DNA of 64,000 nt, from NCBI RefSeq assembly GCF_023072615.1, contig NZ_JAKNRW010000025.1:1-64000 (forward strand). The letters run 5' to 3'. This document shows, one piece after another, positions 56,497 to 64,000 of the stretch (position 1 is its first letter; each line of letters opens with the position of its first letter). The DNA is from Pseudomonas violetae (GTDB taxonomy: Bacteria; Pseudomonadota; Gammaproteobacteria; Pseudomonadales; Pseudomonadaceae). Under the pieces are notes generated by a model that did no database searches, was not told the DNA's origin, and was given only the letters and a program-made list of their open reading frames with translations. The translations under genes and the position numbers were made by a program.

Positions 56497-56558
56497 CGCT
56501 ACCAAGATCCCGCGGGTTTCCGACCCCGTGTGCAGCGAAATCTCCCAGGGTCCCCGGC
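56497..56558 (-). repeat. 62-bp element, copy C (inverted)
   Basis: The reverse complement starts GCCGGGGACCCTGGG, contains CACACGGGGTCGGAAACCCG and ends ATCTTGGTAGCG. It is complementary to copies A and B. A transcript through C in one direction could pair with A and B in the other, or A and C could fold together. Confidence 0.85.
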
Positions 56559-56653
56559 GCAATTTTGCCCACCTGGTAAACAGGGCTACTGATATGCAAT
56601 GCCACTGGCTCGATGTAGATTGGCTACATGGTCAACACGGGAGGGAGAACAGC

Positions 56654-56875
56654 ATGGAAGACCCATCTCTGCTTGCGTCTGTGCTCAAACGAATGAATGA
56701 AAATCAGCTTGCCCTGGGAGCAGCTATCGAGGAGCTCTCAAACTGGGTTGAGCAACGAGGATCTACAGAGGTCGCGCAGAACATCAGGGGGGCACTGGAA
56801 ACGCTGGATAGAAACTCAGGATTTCTCACCCTGGCCCTCGCCTCCCTGGCGGCAGAAGGACGGGCCAAGGAATAA
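56654..56875 (+). CDS. Hypothetical 73-residue element protein
   Basis: The gene has a strong ribosome site (GGGAGGGAGAACAGC) before the ATG at 56654. The product, beginning MEDPSLLASVLKRMNENQLA, is acidic and helical and contains LSNWVEQRGSTEVAQNIRGA. I have the impression of similar small proteins in other Pseudomonas islands, but no function is known. It is the last gene before the right attachment site. After circularisation it would lie upstream of the integrase gene, in the same direction. Confidence 0.7.
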   Translation: MEDPSLLASVLKRMNENQLALGAAIEELSNWVEQRGSTEVAQNIRGALETLDRNSGFLTLALASLAAEGRAKE

Positions 56876-57058
56876 CAATCTTGGCATCGGCCCTGCTTGA
56901 TCGAGGTACGCCATGTCTGGTGGCGTTTTGACAGGCGGAGGGTACATGGGAAAACAGTAGCCAGAAAAAGGCAGCGTGTATGCCTACATGTATGCCTAAC
57001 CGAACGTAACAACAATAAACCCTTTAGATACAGCAATTTGAGAATCCAGTTCAAATGA

Positions 57059-57077
57059 CTGTGTAGCCACCAAGTAC
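57059..57077 (+). repeat. Right attachment site (attR), 19-bp direct repeat
   Basis: CTGTGTAGCCACCAAGTAC is identical to 38997-39015. Upstream, GTTCAAATGA partly matches the tRNA T-arm, so the element carries a short tRNA end-mimic that restores the tRNA on integration. Confidence 0.92.
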
Positions 57078-57078
57078 T

Positions 57079-57112
57079 AAAAACGGCTTACCGCGAGGTA
57101 GGCCGTTTTTTT
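57079..57112 (+). terminator. Terminator just beyond attR, probably the original tRNA-Met terminator
   Basis: AAAACGGCTTACC-GCGA-GGTAGGCCGTTTTTTT forms a long stem with a seven-T tail, two bases after the repeat. Before integration it would have followed tRNA-Met directly. Confidence 0.85.
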
Positions 57113-57154
57113 ATGCATCGAGAAAAGTACGCAAGCTTCTCTCCCAACACAAAT

Positions 57155-57235
57155 CCTGCAGGGGCCCGGCTTGCGGCCGCCATCTCCAGCCAGCCGGCTC
57201 CCACAGTGGCAGGTGTGGCTTGCTGGCGAGTGGGC
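57155..57235. repeat. Degenerate REP-like sequences
   Basis: GGGGCCCGGCTTGCGGCC, CAGCCGGCTCCCACAGTGG and GTGGCTTGCTGGCGAG look like broken pieces of the GGGAGCCGGCTTGCTGGC-type REP family between attR and the DUF2817 gene. Confidence 0.45.
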
Positions 57236-57263
57236 CGAACAGGCCCTCAAAACCCCAGCAGGA

Positions 57264-58373
57264 TCACAACCGCATCGACGCCAACGCAGACACCCCCCGC
57301 TCCCATATCTGCCAGGTGCGCAGCCAGATCATCGCCTGCCAGTCGCTGTCCGCAGGATAGAACTGCTCCAGCAGATTCAACTTGATTCCACGCCCTACCG
57401 CATCACTCGGATTGCCGTGCAGATGAAGCCAATGGTCGTCGCGTAAATGATGATGTACCTCGGGCCCCGGATAGGTCCCACACTCGATCACGAAGGGCAT
57501 CAATCGCACCTGCGGCAGTGCGTCGAGCAGCGCCTGCGAGGTGTAACCAGTGGCCGTCGCGGCGACGCCGGTTTCGCTCAGTGTGTCGGCGCCGGTCAGC
57601 AACGTGTAGAGCCAAGGACCGTAGATCGCCTGCGCATCCAGCAACGCTGGATAAGCGGACTCGGTGATGGTCAGCAACATTGGATGGCCGTACTCCCCCG
57701 CGCCAGTGTGCAAGTCGAAGCACATGGCGACATCAGCATGGGCGACATGCTCCTGGAGGATCTGCTGCAGCGTACGATTCGACCAGCTCGGTGCCCGTCC
57801 GCCGAAAAACAGGCCGTCAGGATGACTGTGTTGGCCGCCCTCGACAATCGACATCACCGCCGGCCAGCCGTGTTCGTGGATCTGCTGGTCAAGCAGCGCA
57901 TCGGCGCGATCACGCTCGGGGCCTGCCAGCTCAGTGCAGGCATAGATTTCATGCAGCGCGGCATAGGCCTGGTTATCCGGCAGCGAATGTTCGAAGTCCA
58001 GGTGATTGCGGTTAAGGTCGATGTTGTCTTCGTTGACCCGGCGCAGCCACGCCGTGCCCCAGGGATTGATCAGATGGACAAACACCACCGCGACATCGGC
58101 GGGCAACACGCGCTTGCCCAGCTCCTGCATCCACTTGATCTGGCAGCCCGAGCCATAGAAGCCTTCGACCCCATGAGTGCCACTTAGCGCGATCAGCAAG
58201 CGCTTGGCGCCCGGATCACCGAGCACCGCCACATCGGTACTCAGCCGCTCACCGAACGGGCCTTTGAGTGGGTGCGGATATTCGGTCACAGTCGCGCCGG
58301 CGGCACTCGCGGCTGCCAGAAACTGTTCACGCTGAGCGCCATAGCTTGGCTGTGTGGGGAAGTCGGTGTGCAT
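57264..58373 (-). CDS. DUF2817 domain protein, M14-like metallopeptidase
   Basis: This 369-residue soluble protein contains RLLIALSGTHGVEGFYGSGC (metal-binding His and Glu), NPWGTAWLRRVNEDNIDLNR (the Arg/Asn substrate block of M14 peptidases), CFDLHTGAGEYGHPMLL (third metal ligand) and FVIECGTYPGPEV (the catalytic-Glu position). The fold predicts a zinc carboxypeptidase or deacylase; the substrate is unknown. The ATG at 58373 has AGAGGCAGAC upstream. It is divergent from ggt. Confidence 0.85.
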   Translation of the reverse strand: MHTDFPTQPSYGAQREQFLAAASAAGATVTEYPHPLKGPFGERLSTDVAVLGDPGAKRLLIALSGTHGVEGFYGSGCQIKWMQELGKRVLPADVAVVFVHLINPWGTAWLRRVNEDNIDLNRNHLDFEHSLPDNQAYAALHEIYACTELAGPERDRADALLDQQIHEHGWPAVMSIVEGGQHSHPDGLFFGGRAPSWSNRTLQQILQEHVAHADVAMCFDLHTGAGEYGHPMLLTITESAYPALLDAQAIYGPWLYTLLTGADTLSETGVAATATGYTSQALLDALPQVRLMPFVIECGTYPGPEVHHHLRDDHWLHLHGNPSDAVGRGIKLNLLEQFYPADSDWQAMIWLRTWQIWERGVSALASMRL

Positions 58374-58525
58374 GTCTGCCTCTTGTTGATCTTCTGACTT
58401 GTCTGCTGCCCTTGACCCTACAGAAAACCCGTCGATGGATGAAGGACAAAAACCGCCTATGGTTTGCGTCACGGGCTATCGGCCGATAAAGTCCCCAGAC
58501 TTTTCCCACGGACGGAGTGCCCCGC

Positions 58526-60358
58526 GTGTTCACAGCCTTTCACTGCAATCGCTATCGGTTGTCAGCCCTTTCGCTGATTGCCGGCGCGCTAACTCTTGCC
58601 GCGTGCAACGCTCCGCCCGTTTCGACATTACCCCTCGCACCGGAAACAGCCTCGGGCTATCGCACCGACCTGCAGGCCCGGCACGCCTCAAAGCATATGG
58701 CCGCAGCGGCCAATCCGCTCGCCGCCGAAGCTGGGCGAGCAATGTTGCGCCAGGGCGGTTCGGCGATTGACGCCGCAATTGCAATGCAAGCGGTGCTGAC
58801 GCTGGTCGAGCCGCAATCCTCGGGTATCGGCGGCGGCGCCTTGATCGTACTCTGGGACGGCAAAACCGTGCGCACCTACGACGGTCGTGAAACCGCGCCG
58901 GCCGGTGCCACCGAGAAGCTATTCCTGCAGGCCGATGGCAATCCGATGCCATTCACTCAGGCGCAGATTGGCGGTCGTTCCGTGGGCACACCAGGCGTAT
59001 TGCGAGCACTGGAACTGGCTCATCAGAAACACGGGCGCCTGCCTTGGGCGCAGCTGTTCGAGCCGGCGATCAGACTCGCGGAGCAAGGTTTTCCCATCTC
59101 GCCACGCCTGCATCAGTTGATCGCGTCGGATTCGTCCATGCCGCGCTCGCCGGACATGATGGCGTATTTCCGCAACGCCGACGGCAGCCCGAAAGCCGCC
59201 GGCACGCCCCTGAAAAACCCGGCGCTGGCCGCCACGTTCAAACGCATCGCCAAGGAAGGTGCCGATGCGCTGTACAAAGGCCCCATCGCCCAGGAAATCG
59301 TGGCCAAGGTTCAGGGTCATGCCAATCCCGGCAGCCTGTCGCTGAACGATCTGATCGGCTATTCCGCCAAGGAACGCGCCCCGCTGTGCACCGATTACAA
59401 GCGCTGGCAGGTCTGCGGCATGCCGCCGCCGTCATCGGGCGGAATCGCCGTGGCGCAGATCCTCGGCACCTTGCAGGCCCTCGAGACTCGTGACCCGCGT
59501 TATGCCCTGGCGCCACTGAAGCCGGTCAAAAGCACCCGATCCGCCGGCATCGAACCGGCCCCTGAAGCTGTGCACCTGATCTCCGAAGCCGAGCGGCTCG
59601 CGTATGCCGACCGTGCCCAGTACGTCGCCGACAGCGACTTCGTGCCCGTCCCGGTCAAAGGCCTGGTGGACCCGACTTATCTGGCCAGCCGCGCCGCGCT
59701 GATCGGCGAGCGCAGCATGGGCACGGCCACACATGGCACACCTCCCGGAATCCAGGTGGCCTATGCACCTGACCGTTCGCCTCTGCGCATCTCCACCTCG
59801 CAAGTGGTGGCCGTTGATGACCAGGGTGGCGCGGTGTCGATGACCACCACCGTGGAATCGGCCTTTGGCTCTCACCTGATGGTGCAAGGCTTCCTGCTGA
59901 ACAATCAGATGACCGACTTCTCGTTCATCCCTGAAGAGAACGGCCAGAAAGTCGCCAACCGCGTCGAGCCGGGCAAACGCCCACGCTCGTCCATGGCACC
60001 CACGCTGATCTTTGATCGCAAAAGCGGCGAGTTCCTGGCCACCCTCGGCTCCCCGGGCGGCTCCCAGATCATCGAATACGTTGCCAAGTCGACCATCGGC
60101 CTGCTCGACTGGAACCTCGATCCACAGACGGCCATCAGCCTGCCCAATTTCGGCAGCCGCAACGGCCCCACGGAACTGGAACGGGGACAGTTCAGCAGCG
60201 GGCTGATCCAGGCACTCAAGGACAAAGGGCACAGCGTGAACGAGATCGACATGACCAGCGGCACCCAGGCGATTGTTCGGGTCAAGGACGCGCAGGGCAA
60301 AGCCTCCTTGGCGGGTGGTGCTGATCCGCGCCGCGAGGGGGAAGCGTTGGGGGATTGA
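58526..60358 (+). CDS. ggt: Gamma-glutamyltransferase
   Basis: This protein of about 610 residues has a lipoprotein-like N-terminus (YRLSALSLIAGALTLAAC), then SSGIGGGALIVLWDGKTVRT and PPPSSGGIAVAQIL of the large subunit. The processing site is IST-SQVVAVDDQGG, with the nucleophile Thr near residue 424, and VSMTTTVESAFGSHL and FLLNNQMTDFSF follow. It cleaves and transfers the gamma-glutamyl group of glutathione after autocleavage. The GTG at 58526 fits the ACGGAG site eight bases upstream better than the GTG at 58517. The lipobox suggests membrane anchoring in the periplasm. Confidence 0.92.
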   Translation: MFTAFHCNRYRLSALSLIAGALTLAACNAPPVSTLPLAPETASGYRTDLQARHASKHMAAAANPLAAEAGRAMLRQGGSAIDAAIAMQAVLTLVEPQSSGIGGGALIVLWDGKTVRTYDGRETAPAGATEKLFLQADGNPMPFTQAQIGGRSVGTPGVLRALELAHQKHGRLPWAQLFEPAIRLAEQGFPISPRLHQLIASDSSMPRSPDMMAYFRNADGSPKAAGTPLKNPALAATFKRIAKEGADALYKGPIAQEIVAKVQGHANPGSLSLNDLIGYSAKERAPLCTDYKRWQVCGMPPPSSGGIAVAQILGTLQALETRDPRYALAPLKPVKSTRSAGIEPAPEAVHLISEAERLAYADRAQYVADSDFVPVPVKGLVDPTYLASRAALIGERSMGTATHGTPPGIQVAYAPDRSPLRISTSQVVAVDDQGGAVSMTTTVESAFGSHLMVQGFLLNNQMTDFSFIPEENGQKVANRVEPGKRPRSSMAPTLIFDRKSGEFLATLGSPGGSQIIEYVAKSTIGLLDWNLDPQTAISLPNFGSRNGPTELERGQFSSGLIQALKDKGHSVNEIDMTSGTQAIVRVKDAQGKASLAGGADPRREGEALGD

Positions 60359-60377
60359 GCGGTTGGCAGGAATGGGA

Positions 60378-60407
60378 AAGGGCTTACCGGGTGGTAGGCC
60401 CTTTTTT
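60378..60407 (+). terminator. Terminator after ggt
   Basis: AAGGGCTTACC-GGGT-GGTAGGCCCTTTTTT gives a stem with six T residues, 20 bp beyond the ggt stop. Confidence 0.88.
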
Positions 60408-60458
60408 ATGGGAAGTGCATCCCGGTGGCCGCGCGAATGTTGGGGCTATGCACCCGAT

Positions 60459-61058
60459 TCAAACCGGCAGAATCTTGCCATCCACCGGGTCACCGATCTT
60501 CAGGAAATGCCCGCCCGCCACGTGATGCAACGTGCGTAGCTGGTCGTGCCCTTCGAAGTGCCAGCGGCCATCGCTGAATACCCGCTCGTCGGCCTGGGCA
60601 GCGATGACTTCGGCGAGGAACAGGTCGTACTGTTGGTGATTGCCAGGCTCCGGCAGCAATCGGCATTCCAGCCAGGCGACGCAGCCTTCGAGCATCGGCG
60701 CTGCCACCTGCTCGCCGCTGAATGTCTGCAGGCCATAGGCCTGGAACTTGTTCTGGCCCTGCGCCTGGGAGATTTCCAGGCCAGATGTCGAACCCACGGT
60801 CTGGACGATGTCGGCCTGGGCGGCGCAAGGCACGTTCAGCACGAAGGTCCCCGAGGCTTCCAGCAGTTCCCGGGTCCAGGTGGATTTATCCAGCACCACG
60901 GCAATTTTCGGCGGCTCGAAATCCAGTGGCATGGCCCAGGCCGCGGCCATGATGTTGCGCTGGCCATCATGGGCGGCGCTGACCAGTACGGTCGGCCCGT
61001 GATTGAGCAGGCGATAGGCCTTGTTCAAGGGGACGGGCCGGCGATGGGAAGCGTGCAT
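60459..61058 (-). CDS. Flavin reductase family protein
   Basis: This 199-residue protein contains KAYRLLNHGPTVLVSAAHDG, MAAAWAMPLDFEPPKIAVVL and TFVLNVPCAAQADIVQTVG, the pattern of flavin reductase-like FMN-binding split-barrel proteins. It probably binds FMN and reduces flavin with NAD(P)H; no partner oxygenase is nearby. CAGGAGCAGACAG precedes the ATG. It converges on ggt. Confidence 0.87.
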   Translation of the reverse strand: MHASHRRPVPLNKAYRLLNHGPTVLVSAAHDGQRNIMAAAWAMPLDFEPPKIAVVLDKSTWTRELLEASGTFVLNVPCAAQADIVQTVGSTSGLEISQAQGQNKFQAYGLQTFSGEQVAAPMLEGCVAWLECRLLPEPGNHQQYDLFLAEVIAAQADERVFSDGRWHFEGHDQLRTLHHVAGGHFLKIGDPVDGKILPV

Positions 61059-61106
61059 GCTGTCTGCTCCTGGGGAAAATGCCGATTGTAGCGGGATACG
61101 GGTTGA

Positions 61107-62423
61107 TCAAGTCGCCAGTTGATTGGCGAACTGTCCTACGGCGTCGACCACTTTCTGCGCGCCGTCCTGGATCTCGACAATCACCGTGCCCGCCTCCGCT
61201 GCCAACGCCAGCCCCTGCTCAGCCTGGAGTTTGCCTTCGGTTATCAGGGTGACCGCGTGACGCGCCATGTCCTGGTTCTGTCGTACCACGCCGACAATCT
61301 CATCAGTAGCCTGACTCGTCCGCGATGCCAGCTGCCGCACTTCGTCCGCCACCACGGCAAAGCCACGGCCCTGTTCGCCCGCCCGCGCGGCTTCGATGGC
61401 TGCGTTGAGCGCCAGCAGGTTGGTCTGCTCGGCAATGCCGCTGATGGTCTTGACGATGCTGCCGATCACCTGCGACTGATCGTTCAGCGCCTCGATGCCC
61501 TCACCGGCGGTTTGCATGTGTTTGGCCAGCTCGCGCATCACGCCGACGGCCTGGGTGACCACAGCATTACCGCGCTGCGCACTGTCGTCGGTCTGCCGGG
61601 AAGTGCTATAGGCGATGTTGGCCGCCTCGGCGACCGCTTGCTCCTGGTTGACCTGGTCGGTAATCACAGTGGCGAACTTCACCACTTTATACAGGTGATT
61701 GTTGGCATCGAGCACGGGGTTATAGGACGCTTCCAGCCAGACCGTACGACCGTGGCTGTCGATGCGCTTGAATCGCTCCGCCACAAACTCACCGGCGTTC
61801 AGCCGGCGCCAGAAAGCCTGGTAAGCGGCGCTTGAGGATTCGTCCGGCGTGCAGAACATCCGGTGATGTTTGCCCTTGATCTGCGCAAGGCTGTAGCCCA
61901 TGCCGCTGAGAAAGCGCTCGTTGGCCGCCAGTACGTTGCCATTGAGGTCAAACTCGATCACCGCCGTCGAACGCACCAGGGCGCCGATCAGGTTCTCATG
62001 TTCCCGGGAGGCTTCGATGGTGCGGGTCAGGTCACTGGAAAAAATCGAGAAGTGCCTGACGCGGCCATCCCCCGAACGTATTGGCTGCATGATCGAGCGC
62101 AGCCACGCTTCCTCGCCATCACCGCGCAACAGGCGCACGGCGCCGGCAAAATGTTCGCCACGCTGCAGCGCGGCCTTGAAGCGGTGGTGGAACTCGTCGG
62201 ATTTGACATGCACCGGCACGATATCTTCGATGTGCCGACCGATCAGGTCGTGCCCCTTGTAGAACATCTCATCGATGAAGTTCTGATTGACCGATTGAAT
62301 CCGCCCCTCGGGATCCAGGGTCAGGACCAGCATCTCGCTTTCCAGGCTTTCCTTCACTTGCTGAAGGCTGGAAAGTTCTTCACGAAGAGCCGACAGCTCC
62401 TGCTTCAAGCGTTTATTAAACAT
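61107..62423 (-). CDS. Soluble PAS-PAS chemoreceptor-like protein (BdlA-like design)
   Basis: This 438-residue protein has no membrane segment. It has a short N-terminal coiled coil (LKQELSALREELSSLQQVKE) and PAS domains at about 35-145 (VLTLDPEGRIQSVNQNFIDE) and about 155-270 (AVIEFDLNGNVLAANERFLS). The MCP signalling hairpin contains EQTNLLALNAAIEAARAGEQ and GRGFAVVADEVRQLASRTSQ. The layout matches P. aeruginosa BdlA, a biofilm-dispersion regulator, and other cytoplasmic receptors. No haem ligand is obvious to me. The start could be the ATG at 62423 or a GTG three codons upstream; neither has a strong ribosome site. Confidence 0.82.
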   Translation of the reverse strand: MFNKRLKQELSALREELSSLQQVKESLESEMLVLTLDPEGRIQSVNQNFIDEMFYKGHDLIGRHIEDIVPVHVKSDEFHHRFKAALQRGEHFAGAVRLLRGDGEEAWLRSIMQPIRSGDGRVRHFSIFSSDLTRTIEASREHENLIGALVRSTAVIEFDLNGNVLAANERFLSGMGYSLAQIKGKHHRMFCTPDESSSAAYQAFWRRLNAGEFVAERFKRIDSHGRTVWLEASYNPVLDANNHLYKVVKFATVITDQVNQEQAVAEAANIAYSTSRQTDDSAQRGNAVVTQAVGVMRELAKHMQTAGEGIEALNDQSQVIGSIVKTISGIAEQTNLLALNAAIEAARAGEQGRGFAVVADEVRQLASRTSQATDEIVGVVRQNQDMARHAVTLITEGKLQAEQGLALAAEAGTVIVEIQDGAQKVVDAVGQFANQLAT

Positions 62424-62550
62424 GGAATGCACCGATGAACAGGGTAGAAAGCGAAATGCAGCCTAACCATCGGCTTTGGAACTCTTTTCTGAAGAGCGGT
62501 CCAGTGTTGCCCTGCAAAAATAGTTAAGGCGCGCGCGATGCCAACCTCAA

Positions 62551-63864
62551 TTACGCGGCGCCAGTCGCCGGGCAGCTGCCGATGCTCGGCATCCGCGCAC
62601 CGAAATATGCCGCGCTGGCGACCCCTACTACACCTATCACTGCGCTGAAGATCACGCAGATCCACGGGCTCCAGGGCATCAACCCGATCAGCAATAACGG
62701 AGTGATACTGGCCCATGCGGCGTACGCAATGTTGTAGGTGAAGGAAATCCCCGAAACACGAATCCGCGCAGGGAACAGCCCGACCATCACCGATGGCACC
62801 GCGCCGACCACCCCGCAACACAGACCGGCGATGGCGTACGCCAGGCCAATCCAGCTACCGCCATTGATCAGGCAGCTATAGAGCACAGCAATGCCCAACG
62901 GCAGCAGCAGGCTGTAGAGCATGACGGTGCGCCAGGCTCCAATGCGATCCACCAGTACTCCGGCGAGTACGCAACCCATATTCAGGAAGACGATGCCCAG
63001 GGCACTGAGCGCGAAGGTGTGGCTGGCGGTCATGCCAAACGTTTTCTGCATCATGGTCGGGGTGATGACGACGAACACCACTACCGCCGAGGTCAGCACA
63101 CAGGTCAGGATCATCGCCGGCAAAATGGCCCGGCGATGTTCACGCAGGACCGTGCGCAATGGCAGCTCGACCGCCGCTTCCCGCTTGGCCTGCATCGCGA
63201 TAAACACCGGGGTTTCGCTGAGCCAGCGGCGCAACCAGACGCCAATCACGCCGAACACTCCGCCCAGCAGGAAGGGATAACGCCAAGCGTAATCAAGGAT
63301 TTCTGCCGGGGTGAACATCTGCGCCAGGAACGTCGCCACCAGCGCGCCGATCAGGTAGCCGAAAGTCAGTCCTGCCTGCAGGAATCCGAGCGCATAACCG
63401 CGATGGCCGGCCGGCGCGTGCTCGGCGACAAACACCCAGGCGCTGGGCACCTCTCCACCGACCGCCGCGCCCTGCAGGATGCGCAGGGCCAGCAACAGCA
63501 GCGGCGCGAAATAGCCGATCTGGGCGTAGGTCGGCATGATCCCGATCAGCAGGCACGGCAGCGCCATCATCAGGATGCTCAGGCTGAAAACCTTCTTGCG
63601 TCCCAGCCGGTCGGCGAAATGCGCCATCAGGATGCCGCCCAAGGGCCGCGCCAGGTATCCGGTGACGAAGATCCCGAAACTTTGCAGCAGGCGTAGCCAC
63701 TCCGGCATTTCCGGCGGGAAGAACAGCTGGCTGAGGGTCAGGGCAAAAAATACGAAAATAATGAAATCGTAGATTTCCAGCGCCCCGCCCAGCGCTGCAA
63801 GGCCGAGGGTCTTATAGTCCGAACGAGTGAACGGCGCCGGGCGCACATCGGTTTGGGCAGTCAT
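62551..63864 (-). CDS. MFS transporter, metabolite:H+ symporter-like
   Basis: This 437-residue protein with 12 predicted membrane segments contains AALGGALEIYDFIIFVFFAL, GYLARPLGGILMAHFADRLG, RILQGAAVGGEVPSAWVFVA and a late LFPARIRVSGISFTYNIAYA. These are signatures of the metabolite:H+ symporter (MHS) branch, which takes up organic acids such as citrate, ketoglutarate or proline betaine. The substrate cannot be read from sequence. The ATG at 63864 follows CAGAGTGC. The 136 bp to the window end show no gene. Confidence 0.87.
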   Translation of the reverse strand: MTAQTDVRPAPFTRSDYKTLGLAALGGALEIYDFIIFVFFALTLSQLFFPPEMPEWLRLLQSFGIFVTGYLARPLGGILMAHFADRLGRKKVFSLSILMMALPCLLIGIMPTYAQIGYFAPLLLLALRILQGAAVGGEVPSAWVFVAEHAPAGHRGYALGFLQAGLTFGYLIGALVATFLAQMFTPAEILDYAWRYPFLLGGVFGVIGVWLRRWLSETPVFIAMQAKREAAVELPLRTVLREHRRAILPAMILTCVLTSAVVVFVVITPTMMQKTFGMTASHTFALSALGIVFLNMGCVLAGVLVDRIGAWRTVMLYSLLLPLGIAVLYSCLINGGSWIGLAYAIAGLCCGVVGAVPSVMVGLFPARIRVSGISFTYNIAYAAWASITPLLLIGLMPWSPWICVIFSAVIGVVGVASAAYFGARMPSIGSCPATGAA

Positions 63865-64000
63865 GAAAAAGCACTCTGGCACGGGCAAAAATTCAAGGCG
63901 CCCATGGTCTACGCAAATTCCTCTGCGGACAACCCGTTAGAGCCAAAGTCCCAAAGCGGTAAAAGGCGGTCACAAAAAAACAGTGTTTGATTTACTGTTG

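Larger units (their letters stand above)
55491..56653. other. 1.2-kb non-coding control region at the right end of the element
   Basis: The region next to the HDOD gene is A+T-rich and probably holds the promoter of the signalling cluster. It contains the right GTTACAC array (55914-56036), the GGTGAAC iterons (56195-56230), two direct copies and one inverted copy of a 62-bp element (56118, 56261 and 56497), a CGTTAC...GTAACG palindrome (56412-56429) and an 18-bp perfect palindrome (56458-56475). No reading frame in it is protein-like. Confidence 0.75.

Noticed and set aside
56118..56558. Retron or CRISPR-like repeats
   Set aside because: No reverse transcriptase or cas gene is in the element, and the copies are spaced irregularly with one inverted.

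Overview
The window is chromosomal DNA of a Pseudomonas, most likely of the P. fluorescens group. The evidence is the high G+C codon use, the Pseudomonas-type REP elements (GGGAGCGAGCnTGCTCGCG family), and a gene order matching, as I remember it, the P. aeruginosa PA4640-PA4673 core: mqo, hpt, upp, uraA, hemH, a light-response cluster with phr, pagL, murI, moeB, prmC, prfA, hemA, lbcA, lolB, ispE, tRNA-Gln, prs, rplY, pth, ychF.

Layout. 1-6200 holds a 5'-partial SRAP (YedK) gene, small metal-binding proteins, a PlsC-like acyltransferase, a YajG-like lipoprotein and malate:quinone oxidoreductase behind a long gene-free leader. 6200-12400 is nucleotide salvage (hpt, upp, uraA), a WbuC cupin, ferrochelatase and a TIGR01777 protein. 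12500-22100 is a photo-oxidative stress regulon: a FAD oxidoreductase with a Trp-rich small protein, then a tightly overlapping operon of DUF523/DUF1722 protein, LitR-like MerR regulator, photolyase, SDR, FAD oxidoreductase, DUF1365, cyclopropane-synthase-like methyltransferase and DUF2878. TGTACA motifs, two pairs of them spaced exactly alike, mark its promoters. 22150-35150 is housekeeping: LPS deacylation, cell wall, translation termination, haem, lipoprotein sorting, isoprenoids and PRPP. 35200-38820 carries a fosmidomycin-resistance-type transporter and a chemoreceptor with a folded leader.

38997-57077 is an 18-kb integrated element in the 3' end of tRNA-Met, bounded by a 19-bp direct repeat. 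It has a tyrosine integrase, an AlpA-like regulator, DUF3077 and other small phage-type genes, and a TOPRIM/DUF927 primase-helicase like those of P4-type satellites. Its cargo is four signalling genes on the minus strand, visibly richer in A+T: a receiver-HDOD protein, a receiver-GGDEF-EAL protein, a 1503-residue CHASE/PAS hybrid histidine kinase with two receivers and an Hpt domain, and a receiver-GGDEF cyclase. Together they look like a self-contained, mobile c-di-GMP phosphorelay. The non-coding end (55.6-56.65 kb) holds iteron arrays and three copies, one inverted, of a 62-bp element resembling the layout of P4 replication and RNA-immunity regions. This is the part of the window most likely to be undescribed.

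57100-64000 returns to core sequence: a DUF2817 peptidase, gamma-glutamyltranspeptidase, a flavin reductase, a soluble PAS-PAS chemoreceptor-like protein and an MFS transporter.
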